Positions 1-6,814 of a stretch of 10,098 nt of DNA are shown here, piece by piece (position 1 is the stretch's first letter; every line of letters begins with the position of its first letter). This DNA comes from Ochromonadaceae sp. CCMP2298. Lineage: Eukaryota > Sar > Synurophyceae > Ochromonadales > Ochromonadaceae. Below the pieces are notes generated by a model. The model did not search any database and was not told where the DNA came from. It saw only the letters and a list, made by a program, of their open reading frames with translations. The position numbers and the translations under genes are program-made. The stretch is taken from the NCBI GenBank assembly GCA_026770595.1, contig MU634376.1:2686-12783 (forward strand). The letters are read 5' to 3'.

Positions 1-8
1 GGGGGGGG

Positions 9-28
9 GTAAATAAGTGTACAGCGTC
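9..28 (+). repeat. 20-bp dispersed repeat, copy 1
   Basis: The 20-mer gtaaataagtgtacagcgtc follows a run of nine G at the left edge. The same 20 bases recur at 5434-5453, again just after a G-rich tract. The sequences downstream of the two copies are unrelated. It may be a shared gene 3' end or the edge of a repeat family; its function is unknown. Confidence 0.75.
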
Positions 29-299
29 AAGGTCCGTCGACACGCTTTGCTTTGCGCTGCACTATGTTATGTGTGTATGCTCCATGCACTAATGCACCAA
101 TGCACTAATGCAAAAACAAAAAATACCTCCCATACTCCTATAGCCCCCTGCACATGCAGAGAAGAGGGGAGACTGACGGGTGCTGGAGTGTGGAGAGGGA
201 GTGTAACGGCCAAAGATCCCCCGCAATAGGCAATTGCTAAAATAGACACAGTTTACGATTCTCCGGTTTGGGGAGGTTCCGGTCGTTTTGTTTTTGAGA

Positions 300-862
300 A
301 AGTCCTTCGGAGCGGTTTCGGCGCTGGGGCAAAAAAAGGAGCTGGAAGCCACAAAAAAGTTCCCAGGTTGCGAACGGATGACAAAACTAAGACGCCGGGA
401 GGTCATTTTGCCATATATCCGACGACAATAAACACGACACGCCTACTTTTGGCGGCACACACACGTGTGTTTGGCGATGATCGATCATTATTCTTCTGGT
501 GCGCTCGCCAGGAGTGCCAGTGCACCCGTGGACACATCTGGCTGACTCCAGCTCGGCTCTGCGCACTCTGGACATATCTGGAGGGATTGAGCGTTGAAAG
601 GTAGGTGACCGCGCGCGCGAACAGTCAGCACGTGCGCAGATTCAGTTTATAATACCCACGCACTCGCGATGCCTTCACATATCTCATTTTAAATTCGCAC
701 CATCTCAGCCAGAGAGAACCTCTGCCCTAATAAATATGCGTTGATCATGTGTAATAAAGTTTTAACTGTGCATATACGGCGATGTTCTTCTTCTCCCAAA
801 CTTTTGGGGACAACAAGTTTTGCGCGCTGGAGCCCCAGCGCCGAAACCGCTCCGAAGGACTT
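300..862. mobile_element. Possible small TIR element (31-bp perfect inverted repeat)
   Basis: Bases 300-330 are the exact reverse complement of 832-862 (31 of 31), with 501 bp between them. The left arm begins aagtccttcggagcgg and the right arm ends ccgctccgaaggactt. No transposase frame lies between the arms, so a nonautonomous DNA element (MITE-like) is one reading. An inverted duplication of a regulatory or gene segment is another. I could not define a clean target-site duplication: the flanks are ...tttttgag on the left and agagtgag... on the right. The repeat is certain; its mobile nature is inference. Confidence 0.4.
628..653 (+). promoter_or_regulatory. Candidate promoter: E/G-box palindrome plus TATA-like box
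   Basis: GCACGTGC (628-635) is followed about 11 bp later by a TATA-like tttataat (646-653). This is promoter-like on the plus strand, but no confident gene begins downstream; the nearest ATG is at 782. Low confidence. Confidence 0.2.
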
Positions 863-1080
863 AGAGTGAGAGCCCCCAGCAGCCTGACCGATCGGCATGA
901 GAGAGAGGAGGAGCTCTGGCGTTCCAGACTCCGACTGCGGCGCCAGACTAGGAGGGAGGAAGCCCTCTGTCTGGCAGAAGGGTGCATGGGCGTTCGGTGG
1001 ATGGGCGTTCGGTGGCGTTCTCTCTCTCTTGCGTTTCTCAACGCACAACGGCAGGGGTTTGAGGGGGAGGGAGGGGTGTT

Positions 1081-1244
1081 GTGCATGGGCATTCTTGGCT
1101 CGCGCTGCTCGCGCTCGCCAGGGTTCTAGAGGGAGGGGGGTGTGCATGGGCATTCTTGGCTCGCGCTGCTCGCGCTCGCCAGGGTTCTAGAGGGAGGGGG
1201 GGGGTGCATGGGCGTTCTTGGCTCGCGCTGCTCGCGCTCGCCAG
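1081..1244 (+). repeat. 61-bp tandem repeat, 2.7 copies
   Basis: Three copies start at 1081, 1142 and 1204, each beginning gtgcatgggc(a/g)ttcttggc and containing gctcgcgctgctcgcgctcg. The first two are nearly identical over their full length and end in a G-run that varies by one or two bases. The third stops matching after the gctcgccag at about 1244. A related fragment, gtgcatgggcgttcggtgg, lies at 982-1000. The 61-62 bp period is not a multiple of three, so a coding role is unlikely. Confidence 0.9.
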
Positions 1245-1425
1245 AAGGAGGCCCTAGGAAAGTTGAGGCACATGCACACTATTATGAGCACTACTCGGGC
1301 GCTGCCGCGCCGATTACGGTGATTTTTGGCAGACTGTGACCGCACTGGCAGCGCGGAGGCTCCTGGGTGGTACTCTACTGGCGTGAGGCGGGGCGCACTG
1401 CAGCACAGCAGGGAAGACGGCGGGA

Positions 1426-1506
1426 TTTTTTTTTTTTTTCACACAGCATTTTTCAGACAGTCTATACTACAGTCTATACTACAGACAGTCTACAGACACT
1501 CTATCC
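1426..1506. repeat. T14 plus CTACAGACACT-type repeat block, copy 1
   Basis: A run of 14 T (1426-1439) is followed by cacacagcattttt and then degenerate units related to CTACAGACACT. The same order (T-run, gcacgcagcattttt, 11-bp units) occurs at 4414-4551. Read on the minus strand, each block ends in a poly-A run, as a retroposon 3' end would. The two copies are therefore members of one dispersed family, here inserted beside a broken gene. Confidence 0.7.
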
Positions 1507-1535
1507 AAGGTACCGCCTACACAGCCTGGGCAGGG

Positions 1536-1909
1536 GGCAGGTTTCATGTTTTGGTCTGTGGTCATCTCACCACTCGAGGGGGGGCGTGATTGTGTGGGAC
1601 AGCACTGGGCGGTCAGTACAGGCGCGGCGGGCGGCGGATCTGTCTCTGCGCTGGAGTGTGAGCGCAGTGCAGGGCGACTGTATCACTGTCGCTGCCGACA
1701 AGGGTCGTGTGTATATGAGCGACTATTCAGCGGGACCGGTGGGCTGGGCTGGCTGGATGCCACAGGGCCTAACTCGAAATCGTACTATCCGGGGATAAAA
1801 AAAGTATTTCGTGGTTGCTGACACCGCCGCAGGGAGTGTTCTGCTGAATGTGACCGTCATGGAGGGGGGGGGGGGGGAAGCCCGCGCTTGTCGTGCCGGG
1901 GGCGAATAA
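1536..1909 (+). pseudogene. 3' end of an unrecognised gene, frame interrupted
   Basis: Protein-like sequence is spread over more than one frame. FHVLVCGHLTTRGG reads from 1542 and stops after a run of seven G (1578-1584). One base over, the frame from 1577 continues with VIVWDSTGRSVQ and later ITVAADKGRVYMSDYSAG, up to a TAA at 1796-1798. The third frame reads LGWLDATGPNSKSYYPGIKK (about 1744-1803) across a run of seven A. After that run the second frame resumes with KYFVVADTAAGSVLLNVTV and ends at TAA 1907-1909. VIVWD recalls a WD or beta-propeller blade, but one partial blade is not enough to name a family. AATAAA lies 134 nt after the stop. The breaks sit at or near homopolymers, so either gene decay or sequencing error could explain them. 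Confidence 0.35.
1864..1877 (+). repeat. G14 homopolymer
   Basis: Fourteen G in a row directly after atgga, inside the last stretch of the broken gene's reading frame. Its length sets the frame of the final codons, so the annotated end of that gene depends on a run that is hard to sequence. Confidence 0.9.
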
Positions 1910-2042
1910 TGACGTTTTAGTATCGAAGAAAAACGGGCTTAATCGTATCTACTTTTAGAAATAGTGCGGTATAGTATTATATAGGTATCGTATTAGTTCA
2001 GGTTTAAAGATGTGTACTGTCCTAACCTGCAGAGGGAGTAGG

Positions 2043-2048
2043 AATAAA
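2043..2048 (+). terminator. AATAAA, candidate poly(A) signal for the plus-strand gene
   Basis: A canonical AATAAA lies 134 nt after the last stop of the 1536-1909 gene fragment and just before the convergent minus-strand gene. It also sits in the loop region of an imperfect hairpin (about 2030-2071: cagagg...ggaata / tattcc...ctctg), which is compatible with a shared 3' end between convergent genes. Confidence 0.4.
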
Positions 2049-2070
2049 AGATGCCTATTCCCTCTGTGCT

Positions 2071-2076
2071 TTTAAT
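2071..2076 (-). terminator. ATTAAA, candidate poly(A) signal for the JmjC-like gene
   Basis: On the minus strand ATTAAA occurs 93 nt past the TGA (2171-2169) of the JmjC-like gene. It is a common variant of the eukaryotic poly(A) signal at a suitable distance. Only the motif and spacing support it. Confidence 0.35.
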
Positions 2077-2168
2077 GTCAAATCAAACCAAAATCAATGG
2101 ACCAAAATTTTACGCATGTGGGATTCGATATAGGGTCCAGCTTCCCTTCTCCCCGGATTTCCAGGCTC

Positions 2169-4138
2169 TCAGAACTTGGTTGTTACTCCCATCATGTCCA
2201 CGCCTCCGTCGTCCGATATCTTCATCTGCTTGTGCACGTATCTGTTGTTGGTCTCTCTCAGGGTCATGTGCTCGTCGTACCTGAAGTGCAGAGTAGGGTA
2301 GAGATAAGGGCGGAGAGGGAACATTATTTAAATAAATTGGAGCGAGGGGAATAGGGTTATCCGAAAATATTATCCCCGGTTCCCCACTTTTACCTGGGCG
2401 ATGGGGTCTGCAGGATACCGTGCAGAAAAGCCCAGCTGGGCAAGCCCATCTGGAAGAAAAAAGACATCGTTCGGTGGATGTCGTAATCTTCCTCGGACAT
2501 CATCATAGTATTCCCGACTATCCCGTCCGTGTGCCATCTTGACGCGACCCCTACGGATGTAGGAGTGACGTTCTTGATGCTGTGCCACCACCAGGGCGGG
2601 TTGAACAGCACGTCCCCTGGCTCCAAAGTAGTACTGTACACGGGACAGAACTGGAACAAGGGAAAAGCTTCGCGGTTGTATTCATCAGGCCACAGACACA
2701 TCAGAAAGCCAGCGGCCTTTCCCAGCATCGCCAGCGGATACCCCAAAAAAGTATCATAGGGATCGATAAACCTGGATGGGCATTTGGATAGGGGGTCAAT
2801 GGGCATTTGTATGTAAGTTAAGTGGCTATATGAAATAAAGTTTCACAGTGGCAGCAAAATCTTACCACCAGGTCTTTTTCCCATCTACCTGGTAGAACAT
2901 GTTCCAATTTCCTGCGTGTGTGAGGAATAGGGGGATCAGTTAATAGGAGGTAGTTGCCATATAGCAGCACCCAGGGCCCTCTTCCCCTGGAAACACAATA
3001 ACCCCATTTACCGTAACCCCCTCTACAAGCTCTCCCCCATCTCACTAACCTGCATCATGAAACGGACTCCCATTCCCCTCTCTCCCCACGAATATTTGCT
3101 CATAACCGACCTTCTTCCTCAGGTAGGGCTCGAGCCTCTCGTAGTCGAAGAGATCCCGGATGTCAGGATACTTGCTGAACATCTTCTCTGAGTTGTGCAG
3201 GTAGACGTTTGGCTTGTCGACTTCTTTCAGCTTGCCGGGGTAACCGTCCATCTCCCTAGAGGTACCGGTATGTGGAGAGGGGGGTAATACGTGTGTGCAG
3301 TTTGAGGAAGTAGGGGTATAGAGAAGTAGGAAAGGAAGTAGGGGAGTTGTAGGGTGGAGGGCAGTGTGTTAGAGTAGGCAGAGAGCAGAGGACAGAGAGC
3401 GAGAGGATAGCTGGGGTAGGGAACGCCTACCTGGTAGTCAAGAAGACGTCCTCCTCTCCGTACTTCTGCATGATCGAGTCCCAGTTTAGTTCCTTAAGAA
3501 GCGCCGTGTCCTTCATGAACCCACGAAGCACCTGGGCAGAAATGGTTGTGGGTGCGAGAAGAGGGAGAATAAGACGGGGGGAGAAGAAGGATAATGGGGC
3601 AAGAGAGGTATGAGAGGTAAGAGGGAAAGAGAAGAGAGAATAAGAAATAGTCGATAGATACATGATATATAGTGGGTGGCAGCATTAACATTCGTCTAGT
3701 ACGCACCACAGGGTGTGGGCGCACGGCGAACGTCTTGTAGAAGGTGTCGGGGTCTCCGTTTTTCCAGTCGTACTCCGGAATCGCCACATCCCTCTGCGCA
3801 CTCGTGTACCCACACTTCTCGAACTGTGTAATCAACCTCTTGCTAATGAACTCGTGGAACTTGTTCGCCAGATACATCACCCCGGTCTTGCAGAAGATCA
3901 CGTACAGTACGCCGGTATCGCGTGCAAAGCCGGCGAAGAACCAGAGCCAGATGAAGCCCGTCTGCGTGAAAAAGTCATACTTAGGACAGGATCGAGGACG
4001 CCAGGGCGACGAGTAAGCTGTTAGCGGAGTCAGTAAAGGCTTCAGGCCGAAGTAGTTCGTGAAAAGGTAGCGCAAGCGAATGCCCAACTGCAGAAAGATG
4101 GCGAAAGTCCAGTGACGCGATTTCACTTCCACCGGCAT
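2169..4138 (-). CDS. Membrane-linked JmjC/cupin_8-like protein, six exons
   Basis: Exons on the minus strand are 4138-3707, 3531-3431, 3255-3050, 2911-2866, 2771-2394 and 2280-2169. All introns are GT-AG (175, 175, 138, 94 and 113 nt), phases agree at every joint, and the spliced CDS is 1275 nt (424 aa). The ATG at 4138 has an in-frame TAG four codons upstream (4150-4148). Residues about 10-26 and 61-91 are hydrophobic (GFIWLWFFAGF), suggesting membrane segments. The C-terminal half is a double-stranded beta-helix: NGSPFHDAGNW (His244), FYQVDGKKTWW, then EPGDVLFNPPWWWHSIKN (His325) and SRWHT. Known relatives are Fe(II)/2-oxoglutarate oxygenases. The usual HxD metal triad here reads H-D-A, so the acidic ligand is missing or shifted. 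That makes a specific hydroxylase or demethylase role unsafe; the substrate is unknown. Exon 4 is only 46 nt. The gene looks intact. Confidence 0.9.
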
Positions 4139-4413
4139 GATTATCCTCTACTCGCTTCTACACCCTTCACTACAGTTCTGCAGACCCACGGTTGTGTTCT
4201 TGTGAGGGAGGGAAGGGACTCTTCTGCAACAGACCCCGAGGAATGGCAGACCCCCCTTTTTTGAATGGCAGATCCAACCTCCCCCTCGAAACACGTGGAC
4301 AAGCGAAAAGAAAATCATCTTAATTGACCTCTCAAGAGAGTTTGGCGCCGGGGGGTGCCGCCCGCGGGTCAATAAACGCCAGCTCAAAGGAAACAATCAG
4401 TAACGCACGCGGA
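4139..4413 (-). promoter_or_regulatory. Upstream region of the JmjC-like gene
   Basis: About 275 bp lie between the JmjC start codon and the T-run repeat. A CACGTG palindrome (4292-4297) could be a bZIP/bHLH-type site for either strand. The decamer gaatggcaga is duplicated at 4241-4250 and 4263-4272. I see no TATA box at a convincing distance. A minus-strand frame in this stretch ends at the TAG just before the JmjC ATG; it looks like chance or at most an upstream ORF. Confidence 0.3.
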
Positions 4414-4551
4414 TTTTTTTTTTTTGCACGCAGCATTTTTAGACACAGTCTACAGACACACTCTACAGACACTCTACATAGACACTCTACAGACACTCTA
4501 TTTACTCTACAGACACTCTATTTACTCTACAGACACTCTACAGACACTTTT
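4414..4551. repeat. T12 plus CTACAGACACT microsatellite block, copy 2
   Basis: Twelve T (4414-4425) are followed by gcacgcagcattttt and then about eight 11-bp units of CTACAGACACT, some separated by tatttac inserts. It is related to the block at 1426-1506. Because the unit is 11 bp it gives a Thr/Leu/Gln-rich reading in all three frames, which should not be taken as protein. The next 30 bp are T-rich. Confidence 0.8.
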
Positions 4552-4586
4552 CTACTTTTCCACTTTTTTACTTTTTAGGAGTCGGT

Positions 4587-4644
4587 CCGCGACAGCGGAG
4601 CTGTCGCGGGCGCCCTGAAGAACAGGTTGTGCTAACACAACCTG
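4587..4644. other. Pair of perfect 9-bp stem-loops
   Basis: The first hairpin is ccgcgacag (4587-4595), loop cggag, ctgtcgcgg (4601-4609). The second is caggttgtg (4623-4631), loop ctaa, cacaacctg (4636-4644). Only 13 nt separate them. The second stem's 3' end can instead pair in cctggg/cccagg (4641-4646 with 4653-4658), so two exclusive folds are possible. A TATA-like ggatatattataa and an ATG (4682) follow. The structures are certain as sequence; an RNA or protein-binding role is inference. Confidence 0.6.
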
Positions 4645-4850
4645 GGAATTTCCCCAGGGGGGATGGATATATTATAAGCGGATGTACATCTGCAGGCAGG
4701 GCGTGTTGGGGGTAGCTTGTGGGGGGGGGGTTGGTGCAGAATGCGATTGCCTAGCCGTGTATTATGGGGAGACGGCCAGATGTCCCGATACTGGGACTGT
4801 GGACACGGGCCTACAGGGGGGCTCGCTCGAGTACAAAAAAATAGAAAAAA

Positions 4851-4851
<1 letters not shown>

Positions 4852-4885
<34 letters not shown>

Positions 4886-5037
4886 TGTGTGTGTGTGTGT
4901 ATCTGTATGTATTTATGTGTGTATGTGTATGTATTCTGTATTATGTATTATGTATTATGTATTACATACACACGCACATACACATACACATATACATATA
5001 CATGTACATACACATATACATGTACATACTGTATAAT
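4852..5037. repeat. TG/CA compound microsatellite forming a quasi-palindrome
   Basis: A TG run (4852-4900 with one interruption at 4884) passes into TATG-rich sequence, then nearly four GTATTAT units (4938-4964), and then into CA/TACA-rich sequence to about 5037. The left half is broadly complementary to the right half, so the region can fold into one long imperfect hairpin around 4960. It probably lies in the intron before the exon at 5187. Confidence 0.8.
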
Positions 5038-5130
5038 ACGCTGGATACCGTGCTCTGTACACCGTATATATCCGTGTGCGCTGTACCCTGTTCACAATAC
5101 ACCCTACACTGCACCGTGTCCACATCCAAC

Positions 5131-5184
5131 CCCCCCCCTCTCAACCCCCCACCCCTCCCAAACCCCCCCCCCCAAACCCCCCCC
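5131..5184 (+). repeat. Poly-C tract ahead of a splice acceptor
   Basis: The tract is almost pure C, with runs of 6 to 11 C split by short tct, a and aaa breaks. It ends in ccccag, a strong polypyrimidine-plus-AG acceptor for the exon starting at 5187. It is complementary in character to the G-rich tract at 5358-5432 on the other side of that exon. Confidence 0.7.
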
Positions 5185-5186
5185 AG

Positions 5187-5369
5187 GTGCCCGCCTACCG
5201 CAACGACTTCCCGGACTGGGACCGGCAGTCCTGGGCGTACTTCGTGGCCCCCTGCGCGCCCCCCTTCCTGCTCGCAGCGGCGGCGCTCTTCCTGCTCCTG
5301 CTGGCGGCCACTGGCTGCTGGGGGGCCCGGCAGAGGGCGCAGGCGAAACGGCGCCATGGGGGGGGATAG
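5187..5369 (+). CDS. Probable last exon of a single-span membrane protein
   Basis: After the acceptor AG (5185-5186) the frame reads VPAYRNDFPDWDRQSWAYF, then VAPCAPPFLLAAAALFLLLL and AATGCWGARQRAQAKRRHGGG up to TAG (5367-5369), 60 residues. About 20 residues form a clear transmembrane helix, followed by a short basic tail. That is typical of a type I topology with the tail in the cytoplasm. The rest of the gene must lie upstream; the ATG frame at 4682-4830 (Cys-rich, CRQGVLGVACGGG) may be one exon, but I could not find a donor joining it. The family is not recognised. No usable GT donor precedes the stop except at TTC|GTGGCC, so a terminal exon is the best reading. Confidence 0.5.
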   Translation: MPAYRNDFPDWDRQSWAYFVAPCAPPFLLAAAALFLLLLAATGCWGARQRAQAKRRHGGG

Positions 5370-5432
5370 GGGGTTGGGGGGTGGGGAGGTATGGGGGCCC
5401 GATGAGTAGGGTGTGGTCTGAGGGGGGGTGGG
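5358..5432 (+). repeat. G-rich, quadruplex-prone tract over the stop codon
   Basis: Runs of 8, 5, 6, 4 and 5 G occur within 5358-5397, separated by 1 to 6 bases, and more G-runs follow to 5432. The first run encodes the last glycines of the membrane-protein exon and the TAG lies at its end. The sequence fits a stable G-quadruplex in the transcript or coding strand. Confidence 0.7.
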
Positions 5433-5433
5433 T

Positions 5434-5453
5434 GTAAATAAGTGTACAGCGTC
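5434..5453 (+). repeat. 20-bp dispersed repeat, copy 2
   Basis: Identical over 20 bases to 9-28, again after a G-rich tract and 65 bp past the stop of the 5187-5369 exon. Here it also holds TGTAA (5433-5437) and AATAAG, which resemble algal and animal poly(A) signals. That position suggests a gene 3' end, which would make copy 1 the 3' end of a related gene lying left of the window. Confidence 0.75.
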
Positions 5454-5478
5454 TATTCCAAGAAGTGTCTTTTAAAAA

Positions 5479-5501
5479 TACCGGTTAAAACCTAACCGGT
5501 A
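5479..5501. other. Perfect 9-bp stem-loop
   Basis: taccggtta (5479-5487), loop aaacc, taaccggta (5493-5501). It lies 25 bp past the second 20-bp repeat and could mark an element end or an RNA structure; nothing else shows its role. Confidence 0.6.
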
Positions 5502-5824
5502 CCCCTGCTGGGGGGCAAAACAGGGCACAAGGAAGGCTCAAAAAAAGATGGTTTCCTCTTGTGCTGGGGGACCTGCTGGTGTGTGTCGCAGAGCAGCGCG
5601 GCGTAACGACCACAGTGTGAACCAGAGGGGGACCAAGTCCCATTCCCAGGTTACTGTAACGGTCGCCCCCGACGTGCTCTGCTGCCCATGGCACCTATAG
5701 GTTGCTATACTAAATAACAGTGTAGTGAAGCGGTGGTATTGCGTTAACAGTACCACGCTCACCCCGGCGCGGCCGGTTGGGTGGTAAGCACCTCGCGATG
5801 ACCCTGCTAGGTGCCTCATATCTG

Positions 5825-5855
5825 CCCATAACCCTTTCCTAGAAAGGGTTATGGG
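5825..5855. other. Perfect 14-bp hairpin with 3-nt loop
   Basis: cccataaccctttc (5825-5838), loop cta, gaaagggttatggg (5842-5855). It is the strongest hairpin in the window. No T-run follows, so it does not resemble a simple intrinsic terminator. It may be an element terminus or an RNA structure. Confidence 0.65.
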
Positions 5856-6814
5856 GGCTCAGCATACAACTAGATAGGGTGGGCCCGAAGGCTCCCCCAA
5901 CCACAATCAGCCTGTGGGACCACACCATACACTATTCTACTACACTATCGTCTATGCAATGTAGAATATGTACACTATGGAACCTGACGTATATAATAGG
6001 AACAATCAAAAAGTAGTGTGAGACTCTTACTCACTAAACTCCCCCAAAACCCAGTGGGAAAAAAGGGGGAGAATCCATCATGGACACGATTCGATTGGCA
6101 TTTCCGGGGTGTACAGATGGGATGATATCGAGTATGGAATATGCACTATATGGAAAGTACGACGTGGAACATACATGATTGAATATGCCACACAGACACT
6201 GATCGTCCCCCCATACTAAAAAAGATCGTACAGAAATCCCCCTTACTCCTCTATCAGAACGTTTCATCCAAATCTAACTCCACTCCACTATAGTAATGAG
6301 GTATCGATTAGTGTAGTGCAGTGCACAATGGAATGCCTTATACACTCTATGCTGTTAAGAATCCCCTCATATTCCTACTTTGTATCGTTACTATAGGCGT
6401 CATAATACCGACGTATGATGCATAATACCGCCTTTTCAAGTGACACAGAAGGGCAAATCTTGGCCATTATTAGGAATATCCGCAGGGGCAGACATGGAGC
6501 TGGAGGGTGACCCGGCTTGCCGGGTTGGCCCGTTTCCGGGAGTGCACGGTAGCGGGGAATTAGCCCCCGATCTCGAAAGAGGTTGGCGGGTTCGCCTCCT
6601 TCTGTGAGCCACTCAAAGGCAGAGGCAACTACAACACGTCCAACAAGCACTGAGCTCGAGGAGCAGTGCTCATAATCTTTCGATCGCGCTAGCCCACGCT
6701 ACCGACGATCTGTTTTTTGAGAGTCGCTCTAAGCAGCCGCTCTCCTAAAGCCTCCTATTGTCAGCTGTTGTGGCGGTTGGTGCGTACACGGTTTTGCCGA
6801 GTTCAGTTTCTGGA

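Larger units (their letters stand above)
29..1300. other. Repeat-rich stretch without a convincing gene
   Basis: No reading frame here looks like a real protein; the longest are low-complexity and overlap on both strands. It contains four tandem 8-bp units of the ATGCACTA type (84-115), a 12-bp palindrome centred on ACGT (459-470), an 8-bp palindrome GCACGTGC (628-635), an inverted-repeat pair, a 15-bp direct duplication (986-1000 and 1001-1015) and a 61-bp tandem repeat. An ATG at 782 opens a 115-codon frame, but its product is Arg/Glu-rich, runs into the repeats and has no recognisable domain. Confidence 0.6.
5454..6757. other. Noncoding stretch upstream of the retroelement ORF
   Basis: No frame longer than 93 codons and none protein-like. 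It holds perfect stem-loops at 5479-5501 and 5825-5855, a 95-nt segment closed by gcagagca/tgctctgc (5588-5595 with 5675-5682), and a 7-bp stem ctccccc/gggggag (6039-6045 with 6065-6071). AT-richer DNA around 5930-6420 carries loosely repeated gaatatg...tatggaa motifs (5962 and 6138). From about 6480 the sequence becomes GC-rich and contains cccggcttgccggg. The element's 5' terminus (LTR or inverted repeat) should be somewhere here, but I could not locate it without the 3' end. Confidence 0.5.

Noticed and set aside
782-1129. 115-codon ATG frame (Arg/Glu-rich)
   Set aside because: It overlaps one arm of the inverted repeat and the tandem repeats, has antisense frames of equal length and shows no domain.
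4148-4396. Minus-strand 82-codon frame ending just before the JmjC start
   Set aside because: It has no domain-like sequence; an upstream ORF is possible, but nothing beyond position supports it.
4424-4618. Frames reading TLQTLY / STDTLQ repeats
   Set aside because: They are translations of the 11-bp microsatellite, which stays open in several frames by composition.
4682-5437. 251-codon plus-strand frame through the TG/CA repeat
   Set aside because: Most of it is the translated microsatellite (CVCVCV, TYTYTY) and a poly-C tract; only the first 45 or so codons could be a real exon, and no donor could be matched.
6480-6620. tRNA- or rRNA-like GC-rich segment with ggcgggttcgcctcc
   Set aside because: The would-be T-arm does not pair, no anticodon arm has U33, and there is no acceptor stem.
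6758-6760. TTG at 6758 as the gag start
   Set aside because: TTG starts are not usual in a eukaryotic nuclear gene; ATG 6815 is the first in-frame ATG. The upstream part may still be coding if there is a 5' exon.
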